Below, piece by piece: positions 1-6,513 of a DNA stretch of 11,098 nucleotides. The stretch comes from Bacteroidota bacterium (GTDB lineage Bacteria; Bacteroidota; Bacteroidia; Chitinophagales; Chitinophagaceae): contig JAGWPI010000231.1 of NCBI GenBank assembly GCA_028877005.1, forward strand, positions 1-11,098. Reading direction: 5' to 3'. A program made the translations under genes and the position numbers. The notes under the pieces were generated by a model, which did not search any database, had not been told where the DNA came from, and worked only from the letters and a program-made list of their open reading frames with translations. Position 1 is the first letter of the stretch; the number at the start of each line of letters is the position of its first letter.

Positions 1-782
1 GGGGTTATGAGGATGAAGAGCTATATCACTTTTATTTTGATCACCTCAATAATAAAACCCCTTACTTGAATATTTTACTAACCTTATCTACCCACGAGCC
101 TTTTTTACTTAATCAAGCAACATTTTATGCTAATAAATTTGATAAATATTTAAGTACACTTGCATTAGATAAATCAAATAAAGAAAAAGTTTCACATTAC
201 AAAAAAGCCTTAAGTACAGTTTTATATGCTGATGAAAGTATCAGAAATTTTTTCCGAATTTATCAGCATAGGACAGATTTTGAGCATACTATTTTTATCA
301 TTACGGGTGATCATAGAATGCCAGAAATTCCTATTGAAGATAAATTAGACAGATACCACGTGCCACTAATTATTTATTCCCCATTATTAAAGAAGAGAAA
401 AGCGTTCAGGAGTATATCTACACATTTTGATATAGCCCCAACACTTATTAAATTACTACAAAAACAATATAGTATTGCTATGCCTGATACTGCTGCATGG
501 ATTGGATTAGGTTTAGATACCACAATAATGTTTAGAAATATACATCATTATCCACTGAAACAAACAAAATCCGATTTAGTAGATTTTATTAGTAATGAGT
601 ACTTAGAAAATCAGGAACGCCTGTTTAGGATTTATCCAAACTTATCTATTGAAGCAACAAGAAAAGATTCTATATTGGCAGAAACCAATATTAGATTTAA
701 TCAATTCAAACTAAAAAACAATCAATTCTCAAAAAATTTAAAACTATTACCCGATTACTTGTATAAAAAATATACAGAATAA
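1..782 (+). CDS. LtaS-like membrane sulfatase/phosphoglycerol transferase, C-terminal part (5' end outside window)
   Basis: The frame is open from the left edge (codons in phase from base 3) to a TAA at 780-782, giving about 259 residues of a longer protein. The TTG at 66 is internal, because the upstream residues (GYEDEELYHFYF...) continue the fold. Visible sulfatase-superfamily marks are LTLSTHEPF, like the conserved His-containing segment of lipoteichoic-acid synthases, then ITGDHRMPEIP, whose Asp-His pair matches the metal ligands of the family, and STHFDIAPTLIKLL, the usual C-terminal signature of this domain. Known members are inner-membrane enzymes with an extracytoplasmic catalytic domain that transfer phosphoglycerol or phosphoethanolamine to glycans or lipids. 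The N-terminal membrane helices and catalytic Thr lie outside the window. The exact substrate cannot be read here. It converges with the YaiO-type gene, with only 33 bases between the two stops. Confidence 0.85.
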   Translation, partial: GYEDEELYHFYFDHLNNKTPYLNILLTLSTHEPFLLNQATFYANKFDKYLSTLALDKSNKEKVSHYKKALSTVLYADESIRNFFRIYQHRTDFEHTIFIITGDHRMPEIPIEDKLDRYHVPLIIYSPLLKKRKAFRSISTHFDIAPTLIKLLQKQYSIAMPDTAAWIGLGLDTTIMFRNIHHYPLKQTKSDLVDFISNEYLENQERLFRIYPNLSIEATRKDSILAETNIRFNQFKLKNNQFSKNLKLLPDYLYKKYTE

Positions 783-785
783 TTT

Positions 786-831
786 AACCTAAACATCTTC
801 AGTGTATTAGTACATCTAAAACCTAAACATC
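786..831. repeat. 12-bp direct repeat at convergent gene ends
   Basis: AACCTAAACATC occurs at 786-797, just after the sulfatase stop, and again at 820-831, inside the last codons of the convergent YaiO-type gene. The copies are 34 bases apart in the same orientation. No convincing terminator hairpin is visible in this gap; the best pairing is the weak TGTA-TTAG-TACA at 803-814. The repeat may be a small local duplication. Confidence 0.5.
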
Positions 832-2069
832 CAGGCTACTCCTGCCTGATATTGATTACCTTTTGTTTGGGGTAAATATTCCTGATTTACCCAATTAGCA
901 TCAATCGACAATACATTCATTTTTCCAATAGTTTTCCGGTATAACAAGCCCGCTTTATAAGCAACCAGATTAGCCCTATTATCTAATAGAACTGCATTAT
1001 ACCTGTCATCAGGAGAAATACCGTAACCGGCAGATATGCCAATAAAGTCATAAGCTCCACCAAAATAATAACGCGCCATTACACTATAAGAAATACCGGC
1101 TTTTGATGTATAATTAGACGGAATAATATAAGCTCTTGCTCCAAAAAGCCAGTTTTTATAATACTTACCGGCATAGGCAGTGTATAACCAAGTTGGACTA
1201 TTACCAAACTGCAAATAGCGAATACCCATTTCTGCTTCATAACTTTTTGGCAAATTAGCATATAATGAAAATGCACCACGCCATTGAGGAAATACCCCGT
1301 TATTATTTCCGGTATAACCTGCATTGATATAACTGTAAAATATTTTTGAAATATGTGGATAAGATTCTATTTCAAATTGCAAGGCATTTTCATTGAACCG
1401 ATTGGCATAATTTACTCTTCCGGTAATTAATCCCAACGAGGTAGTCCTCCCATAATCAACACTAGCTAAATGCCAAGGGTTGTTAAATTGTTGATCAAAG
1501 TATACAAAATCATAATTCAGATCTATCTGATTTTTTGAGAGTAATGATTTAATAGAGGCAGCCAACGCTCTTGCAGCAGCCATTTCATTTCTAAAATGAA
1601 TCAGTTTTTGAATAGTGAAATAGGCGCTATCATAGTTTTGTTGCGCTACAAAAATTTTTGATTTTAATAACAACAAGGATGCAGATGCTGGATGAAATTG
1701 TAACCCTGTGTTACATGTAGCCAGTGCTTTTGTATAAGCGTTATTCCAGTATAGCATTGTAGCATATCCTATTGAAGCATCCTCATAATTAGGATTATTC
1801 TGCAAGGCATTTTCAAAAAAATATGCCGCACTGTCATAATTTTTTTCCCAACTGTTTATTCTACCCATAAATACCCAAAGATCTGTATAACGCGGACTTT
1901 GCTGAATACCCTGATGCAAGTATTGTTTGGCCAATGAAAAATTATGCTGCCGAAAAGCAGCATTACGAGCTAAAACAAGCAAACTATCACTTGACAAATT
2001 TGTTTGAGAGTAAATAGTAGTAGTAAAAAATAGCATAAAAAATAGCCATAAATACTTATTATGCTGCAT
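816..2069 (-). CDS. TPR protein with C-terminal YaiO-type outer-membrane beta-barrel
   Basis: This is a complete 417-residue protein with an ATG start. Residues 1-22 form a signal peptide (hydrophobic core WLFFMLFFTTTIYSQ). Residues about 27-175 are helical repeats of TPR type (FSLAKQYLHQGIQQSP, YDSAAYFFENALQNNP, YTKALATCNTGLQFHP, YDSAYFTIQKLI). From about residue 185 to the end there are alternating aromatic beta-strands ending in VAWMFRF, a terminal Phe typical of outer-membrane barrels. The DYGRTTSLGLITGRVNYANRF region and the spacing of Gly/Tyr-rich strands match the YaiO barrel family, including E. coli YaiO. Such TPR-barrel proteins are thought to work in export or modification of surface glycans. 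Upstream, TATCTTTA at 2099-2092 on the minus strand is one base off the Bacteroidota -7 element, 22 bases before the ATG. Its convergent neighbour is a membrane sulfatase, which fits a surface-polymer role (inference). Confidence 0.85.
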   Translation of the reverse strand: MQHNKYLWLFFMLFFTTTIYSQTNLSSDSLLVLARNAAFRQHNFSLAKQYLHQGIQQSPRYTDLWVFMGRINSWEKNYDSAAYFFENALQNNPNYEDASIGYATMLYWNNAYTKALATCNTGLQFHPASASLLLLKSKIFVAQQNYDSAYFTIQKLIHFRNEMAAARALAASIKSLLSKNQIDLNYDFVYFDQQFNNPWHLASVDYGRTTSLGLITGRVNYANRFNENALQFEIESYPHISKIFYSYINAGYTGNNNGVFPQWRGAFSLYANLPKSYEAEMGIRYLQFGNSPTWLYTAYAGKYYKNWLFGARAYIIPSNYTSKAGISYSVMARYYFGGAYDFIGISAGYGISPDDRYNAVLLDNRANLVAYKAGLLYRKTIGKMNVLSIDANWVNQEYLPQTKGNQYQAGVAWMFRF

Positions 2070-2203
2070 AGGATAGGTGTTAAAATATTTGTAAAGATAG
2101 TTAACAGTTGTGCATTTTAAACATTAATATACTGTTTTCTTTGTAATAATGAATTAGCTGATAACTTTATAAAAGATTATTATTAATTAGCCGTTGGATT
2201 GAT

Positions 2204-2211
2204 TATTTTTG
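2204..2211 (+). promoter_or_regulatory. Bacteroidota-type -7 promoter element for the RRM gene
   Basis: TATTTTTG matches TAnnTTTG exactly and sits 22 bases upstream of the ATG at 2234. No TTG lies at the usual distance of about 19-21 bases upstream, so only the -7 half is supported. The rest of the 2070-2233 divergent intergenic region is AT-rich and holds no other recognisable feature except the weak -7 candidate for the YaiO-type gene. Confidence 0.4.
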
Positions 2212-2233
2212 TTACTGAACATAAACAGTTATT

Positions 2234-2539
2234 ATGAAGATTTTTGTTGGCGGGTTACCCGGCGATATCGACGAAACCGATTTGAAAGAAATGTTTGAAT
2301 TATATGGCGATGTGCGATCAGCCATTGTTATTAAAGACAGGCAAACCGGAAAAAGCAAAGGTTTTGGTTTTGTGGAAATGCCTAACGATACTGAGGCTAA
2401 AGAAACCATTGAACTACTGAATGGAGTAAAAATGTTGGGCAAAAAAATTGCAGTAACACAAGCTGAAGATAATGCCAGAAGCAGTTCTAACAATTCAGGA
2501 AACAGATCATTTAACAATCGGCCTCCTAGAAGATATTAA
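2234..2539 (+). CDS. small RRM-domain RNA-binding protein
   Basis: A 101-residue protein with a single RNA recognition motif. RNP2 is KIFVGGL (residues 2-8) and RNP1 is KGFGFVEM (42-49), with the aromatic residues that stack on RNA bases in place. The fold runs to about residue 78 (KKIAVTQAE). The tail, residues 81-101, is Ser/Asn/Arg-rich and ends RPPRRY, a disordered basic extension common in Bacteroidota and cyanobacterial RRM proteins. It is cytoplasmic and expected to bind single-stranded RNA, possibly as a post-transcriptional regulator or cold-response protein (family inference; targets unknown). It stands alone as a monocistronic unit with its own -7 element and a strong terminator. 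Confidence 0.93.
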   Translation: MKIFVGGLPGDIDETDLKEMFELYGDVRSAIVIKDRQTGKSKGFGFVEMPNDTEAKETIELLNGVKMLGKKIAVTQAEDNARSSSNNSGNRSFNNRPPRRY

Positions 2540-2552
2540 AGACTAAATACTT

Positions 2553-2582
2553 AAAATGCCGGATTTAAAACCCGGCATTTTT
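2553..2582. terminator. intrinsic terminator shared by convergent genes
   Basis: AAAATGCCGG (2553-2562) pairs perfectly with CCGGCATTTT (2572-2581) around a 9-base loop, with a run of five T at 2578-2582. It lies 14 bases after the RRM stop and about 30 bases beyond the stop of the barrel gene on the other strand. The A-tract on the left arm lets it also work for minus-strand transcripts. Confidence 0.88.
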
Positions 2583-2611
2583 ATAAATATTATTTTATAT
2601 ATACTAAAATA

Positions 2612-3730
2612 TTAAAAAGCTTCCGCAATATTTATGTAGAAATTTGTGGCATTATTTCCTCTAGCAACATCTATTCGTAAATTTATTTTCCCATTTGTCG
2701 ATATTTTCCGCCTAACACCCAACCCATATGTAATATGCATCTCATTAAAGCCAAATGAATTGTATTCATGTGCAACCTCACCTAATGCACCAAATGCAAC
2801 CAATCCCCATTTGTAACTTAATTGGTGGCGCAATTCAGATTGAAGTGCTATTAATTGATTATCTCGGTATCTTCCTGCATATAATCCACGCATCATGTAA
2901 CTTCCACCTAATGTAGCGGTTTGCCAAAAGGGCACTTCACCTGTATTAGATTGAAAAAGGAATTGGCTAACTATAACTGTATGCGGATGTATAGAACGAT
3001 AGTGACGCACATCAATAGTCGATTTCACGAAATTAAATGCACTCCCGGTTATAGCCCCATGTATAACTGTATTACCCGAAAAATACCAGCCTTTTGTTGC
3101 ATTTAAAGCATTATCTCTATTATCATACAATAAACCTAAACCTACACCAATTGTGTTTCCTCCATCTTGCCCATTAATTGGTAATGCCATCTTATCCAAT
3201 TCCATAGGTTGCACAGAAAAATAATCAAGCATAGAAACTATTCCTCCCAAATACCAATGATTTTCTAAATGTTTATACAAAGCCAAATTTAATTTCAAGG
3301 ATTGTGAATTTAATAATTGCTGAAAAGAATCTGGTGTATTATTTCCAATGCCAAAAAAATATTCAGGAAATTGTTGAAATGTTGTATTACCAATAATTAA
3401 ACTTTTATTGTATTTGCCATATCTACGTACAGAAACATCAAAAATAAATTGATTATTAAAAGTATATAAGGTACTTAATTGACCATAAGAGGTATCAGCC
3501 ATTTTTTCTTTAAAAAAATAAATACCGCTTACACCAAGTGCCAATCGGGTTTCAGGGGCATAACTAATTACAGGGAATAGAAGAATTGGTTTATGTGGTA
3601 CTGAATCGAATTGGATATTGTTGGTTGAAATATTGCTCAACTTTTGTTGCGCATGTATAAAAAAAGAGGCAACATTAACTTTACCAAATAAAAAATGACT
3701 AAAGAGAAAAAAAGAAAATATGCGTATCAT
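2612..3730 (-). CDS. BamA/TamA-family outer-membrane barrel lacking POTRA domains
   Basis: A 372-residue protein with an ATG start and a hydrophobic N-terminus ending near HAQQ (residue 29), read as a signal peptide. From residue about 47 (PHKPILLFPVISYAPETRLALG) to the terminal Phe it is a beta-barrel of the surface antigen D15/Omp85 type. Family marks are LYDNRDNALNATKGWYF (201-217) and GGSYMMRGLYAGRYRD (275-290), which corresponds to the conserved RGF/RGY tip of the barrel-crossing loop 6. The family covers BamA and TamA insertases, but Bacteroidota carry many short barrel-only members of unknown role, and with no POTRA repeats this belongs with those. It follows the S41 peptidase gene by 39 bases on the same strand, so co-transcription is plausible. 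It ends against the shared terminator at 2553-2582. Confidence 0.85.
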   Translation of the reverse strand: MIRIFSFFLFSHFLFGKVNVASFFIHAQQKLSNISTNNIQFDSVPHKPILLFPVISYAPETRLALGVSGIYFFKEKMADTSYGQLSTLYTFNNQFIFDVSVRRYGKYNKSLIIGNTTFQQFPEYFFGIGNNTPDSFQQLLNSQSLKLNLALYKHLENHWYLGGIVSMLDYFSVQPMELDKMALPINGQDGGNTIGVGLGLLYDNRDNALNATKGWYFSGNTVIHGAITGSAFNFVKSTIDVRHYRSIHPHTVIVSQFLFQSNTGEVPFWQTATLGGSYMMRGLYAGRYRDNQLIALQSELRHQLSYKWGLVAFGALGEVAHEYNSFGFNEMHITYGLGVRRKISTNGKINLRIDVARGNNATNFYINIAEAF

Positions 3731-3735
3731 AGTTT

Positions 3736-3769
3736 AATTAATTTGTATAATATATTACTTAAATTAATT
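3736..3769. repeat. AT-only inverted repeat in the S41-barrel gap
   Basis: AATTAATTT at 3736-3744 and AAATTAATT at 3761-3769 are perfect 9-base inverted arms with a 16-base spacer that holds the palindrome TAATATATTA (3748-3757). The element fills the gap between the S41 stop and the barrel gene start. All pairs are A-T, so it could be a weak hairpin or simply a by-product of base composition. Confidence 0.4.
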
Positions 3770-5125
3770 TTAATTTTTTTGAAATTGAATATATTGTAAA
3801 GCAGCTTCTAATACCTCATCTTTACCATTTTGAATACCTGCCAAAGTTGGATTTATTATGAAGTCGGGCATAATTCCAACACCCACAAACTCAGTTCCAT
3901 TAGCCATTACATCGCGCTTGGTGCAAATAAAACCTAAACCTCCGCCTGGTAAATTATATCCCAAGGGTTGTCCTGTACTTCCTCCAGTTGGTTCTCCAAA
4001 AATTTTCCCACGATTCATTTGTTTAAATGCAATGGTAAAATCTTCAGCTGCAGAATATGTTGCAGCTGAAGTTAATAGAATTACGGGTTTTTCATACAGT
4101 AATTTTTTATAAGGTTTCCAATCGTTTAATTCTAATTGTACATGAATGGCACCATTACCCCATGCTCTTTGTGCAGGCTGATAGGTATGGAGAACATTTA
4201 AAGAAGTCATAAAAGGTTGCTTTGTTAGGCAACCTAATATTTCATAACCAACATTACTGTTACCACCACCATTTAATCGTACATCAATTATCAACGCTTT
4301 GGTAGAAGTTATGGCAGAAAAAAGACTATCAAATGCTTTTGTGATTTCGTCTGTTTCAAAACTATTTATTTGTAAGTACCCTATATTGTTGGGAAGGGTA
4401 AGAAACGAAATTATAGGTAATTTAAAATTATCTGAACGTTGAAATTGTTGTACAATAGGCCTTTGTTGATTATTTAAAAATGTTACCTGTACTTTACTAC
4501 CACGATACCCTTTAAATAACTCATAAGTATATATTCTACTAATACTATCTTGAGTAGTAGAAAAATGCAAATAAGGACTAATATTTTTCCGAATGTATTC
4601 TTGTACAGGAATGTGATTTATAGCAGTAACTACCCACCCTTCTTTTACATTACTATAAGGCAATTCATTAGATAAATTTTTAACTACTACAACTTTACCA
4701 TCTATATATTTACAAATGAAGGGAAGATTATCATTTTCTCTCAAAAAATAATACAAGGGTTCAATAATCCGTGAATGCCCATCACGCAGCAGCTGATTCA
4801 TTTGCTGAAGTACTCGATAGGTTTCATGTATATTTTTTGTGGCCAATATAATTGGTATAAATGCTTTGTACACACTATCCCAATTTAAATAAGGCACTTT
4901 ATCAAAATTGGCAAAATTAAATTTTGCTTCATACCAAACTTTACTTAATGCTTCTATTTTTTCTTCATTAGTCAAAGCGTTAATAACTATAGTACTATCA
5001 AATTTTGCAGAAGGAAATAATTTATTATAAAAATGATAATAGTTTGCAGAATCAAATATAGGTTGTGCAATTAGTTGAATTGATTGAAAAAATATAATCG
5101 TAAATAACACAAAACTTTTCTTCAT
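3770..5125 (-). CDS. secreted S41-family peptidase
   Basis: A 451-residue protein with an ATG start and a signal peptide (MKKSFVLFTIIFFQSIQLIA, then Q). Residues about 50-125 form a helical N-terminal region ending in LLRDGHSRI, the Asp-Gly-His motif common in tricorn/IRBP-like S41 members. Residues about 135-225 hold a PDZ-like segment (VKEGWVVTAINHIPV). From about 240 on comes the catalytic domain, with NIGYLQINSF, LIIDVRLNGGGNSNVGYEIL and PVILLTSAATYSAAEDF, in which Ser358 is the likely nucleophile, then FGEPTGGSTGQ with Glu378. The CtpA-type catalytic Lys after GEPT is replaced by Gly-Gly-Ser, which places it with the IRBP/tricorn-like subgroup rather than the Ser/Lys CtpA subgroup. It probably cleaves peptides or protein tails in the periplasm or outside the cell. 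The substrate is unknown. The barrel gene follows after 39 bases. Confidence 0.88.
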   Translation of the reverse strand: MKKSFVLFTIIFFQSIQLIAQPIFDSANYYHFYNKLFPSAKFDSTIVINALTNEEKIEALSKVWYEAKFNFANFDKVPYLNWDSVYKAFIPIILATKNIHETYRVLQQMNQLLRDGHSRIIEPLYYFLRENDNLPFICKYIDGKVVVVKNLSNELPYSNVKEGWVVTAINHIPVQEYIRKNISPYLHFSTTQDSISRIYTYELFKGYRGSKVQVTFLNNQQRPIVQQFQRSDNFKLPIISFLTLPNNIGYLQINSFETDEITKAFDSLFSAITSTKALIIDVRLNGGGNSNVGYEILGCLTKQPFMTSLNVLHTYQPAQRAWGNGAIHVQLELNDWKPYKKLLYEKPVILLTSAATYSAAEDFTIAFKQMNRGKIFGEPTGGSTGQPLGYNLPGGGLGFICTKRDVMANGTEFVGVGIMPDFIINPTLAGIQNGKDEVLEAALQYIQFQKN

Positions 5126-5160
5126 AACAGTATAATTAAAGTAAGTTTAGAAATACATGG

Positions 5161-5168
5161 CAAAGTAA
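5161..5168 (-). promoter_or_regulatory. possible -7 element for the S41 peptidase gene
   Basis: On the minus strand TTACTTTG (5168-5161) lies 35 bases before the S41 ATG. It matches the TTTG half of TAnnTTTG but not the TA half in register, and no clear TTG sits upstream. The 111-base gap around it is otherwise featureless. Confidence 0.22.
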
Positions 5169-5236
5169 ATACAAACCCATAGTGCAGGAAAACAGCATCG
5201 GATAAATGCCAAAAAAAACAAGAAGAATGCCTTTAA

Positions 5237-6001
5237 TTAGTTACTTAAAAGAATTTTATATCGAAATTTTCCATTAAAATATTCTTTCATCCTTATAACT
5301 GCATATGTTTCTTTATTAATCCACCAAATACTATAATTGTTAGAATTTGGATAATTAACTTTTAACCGAAAACAATGAATAGTATTTCTTGTATAATACT
5401 GGATTGTATCTAATTGCTCCACTATATATGTATAATATTGCGGTAATGATGCACTACCGGGATGATAAAAATAGATAGCGAATTTTTTTCCTACAGACAA
5501 TGGCAATATAGAAAAGGTTTCTAAATCTAATTCCCAGTTATATACAGGTTGTTGAAGTAACAGATGAAATTTTTTTTGACTAATAGATGTATCGGTATAT
5601 ATAGAATCTGGTGTAAATAAGTAGTATTCAATATAATTTGGTCGATGAAAAGCAGTTATGGAAGAATGATGAAGTACCGGTAAAAAATTATGGGCATCAA
5701 CTACAGAATAAATGGTTCGTTCAATAAACTGAGTATCTAAACTGAACCACTTTTGTTCAATGGTAATATTTTTTATTTTTTTTTGAAAAGGAAGAATATT
5801 TCTTTCCCAAATATATACCCCCATTCTCTTTCCGGAAACAGAATCTTCGCTATACACTAAATATTTACGCATACCCGGTTGAAGATGTTTCATTTGAACA
5901 ATTGGATGCAAGTAATCAAGGGTATCAACCGATTGTGCATTTAGCAAACCAACCAAAGAAAACAAAATAGTAAACAAAAATGCAAATTTTAATTCTTTCA
6001 T
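5237..6001 (-). CDS. unrecognised secreted protein
   Basis: I do not firmly recognise this protein. The frame extends to a TTG at 6013, but the ATG at 6001-5999 gives a clean signal peptide (MKELKFAFLFTILFSLVGLL, then NAQ), so 254 residues are preferred. The mature part is rich in Tyr, Ile and alternating polar/hydrophobic stretches, suggesting an all-beta soluble domain. There is no lipobox, and the single Cys of the mature chain is near the C-terminus. The last 45 residues (HCFRLKVNYPN, then IWWINKETYAVIRMKEYF) read like the ending of lipoprotein-carrier-like or DUF3108-like domains, where a paired strand describes converting a substrate fold (weak resemblance, from memory). It sits between the DUF488 gene and the S41 gene with gaps of over 100 bases each way, so a functional link is not shown. 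A 10-bp inverted repeat overlaps the start codon. Confidence 0.7.
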   Translation of the reverse strand: MKELKFAFLFTILFSLVGLLNAQSVDTLDYLHPIVQMKHLQPGMRKYLVYSEDSVSGKRMGVYIWERNILPFQKKIKNITIEQKWFSLDTQFIERTIYSVVDAHNFLPVLHHSSITAFHRPNYIEYYLFTPDSIYTDTSISQKKFHLLLQQPVYNWELDLETFSILPLSVGKKFAIYFYHPGSASLPQYYTYIVEQLDTIQYYTRNTIHCFRLKVNYPNSNNYSIWWINKETYAVIRMKEYFNGKFRYKILLSN

Positions 6002-6026
6002 TTTTTTAAACAAAATTGAAAGAATT
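5991..6026. repeat. inverted repeat overlapping a start codon
   Basis: AATTCTTTCA (5991-6000) and TGAAAGAATT (6017-6026) are perfect 10-base inverted arms with a 16-base spacer. In the minus-strand transcript the right-hand arm comes first and the left-hand arm contains the last two bases of the chosen ATG and its next codons. Pairing would therefore cover the start codon. The stem has only two G-C pairs, so stability is modest. Confidence 0.55.
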
Positions 6027-6104
6027 TCTAAGCACTGCCCACATTAACCAAGATGAATGACGTAAATAAGAAGATAGAAAGTTAAAATAATATTCCTCAC
6101 AATG

Positions 6105-6458
6105 TTATGATGAAGTTAGAAATGCTTTTAAAACAACAGCTTGGTTATGTTCTTCATCTTTTGAGCCAAACACTAGTGTACAACGGCCTTCAGAAAGAAT
6201 TTTTTTTAAATCATTAATCGCATCTTGATTATTAATTAGTTCTTCTATATATTTTCTTTTAAAAGCATCCCATTTAGAAACGTCGTGTGCATACCACTTT
6301 CTTAATGATGTACTTGGCGCAATGTCTTTTAGCCAAATATCAATTTTTGCCTTTTCTTTGGTTAATCCGCGAGGCCAAACTCTGTCCACTAAAATTCTCT
6401 TCCCATCTGTTTTAGCCACACTATCGTACACACGCTTTATTAATAATTGATTTTTCAT
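6105..6458 (-). CDS. DUF488/YeaO-like family protein
   Basis: A 117-residue protein of normal length for the short DUF488 group, with an ATG start. Signature segments are [19 protein letters not shown] (residues 19-37), [19 protein letters not shown] (41-59) and [20 protein letters not shown] (95-114), all matching the small YeaO-like branch. The family is widespread and cytoplasmic, and its biochemical role is not settled. It starts 55 bases after the aconitase stop on the same strand, so readthrough from acnA is possible, but no functional tie is evident. No terminator hairpin is obvious after its stop. Confidence 0.88.
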   Translation of the reverse strand: MKNQLLIKRVYDSVAKTDGKRILVDRVWPRGLTKEKAKIDIWLKDIAPSTSLRKWYAHDVSKWDAFKRKYIEELINNQDAINDLKKILSEGRCTLVFGSKDEEHNQAVVLKAFLTSS

Positions 6459-6513
6459 TAAAAAAATAACTTATAAATTAATTATGATTATATATACTTT
6501 AAAAGCAGAAAAT

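Noticed and set aside
2212..2517. Open frame on the minus strand opposite the RRM gene
   Set aside because: It is a mirror of a well-supported RRM coding region, with no recognisable domain of its own.
3858..4112. Plus-strand open frame inside the S41 gene
   Set aside because: It overlaps the S41 catalytic domain in antisense and has no independent support.
6014..6104. Candidate promoter TAACTTTC upstream of the unknown secreted gene
   Set aside because: The last base differs from TAnnTTTG and no TTG lies at 19-21 bases, so it is too weak to list.
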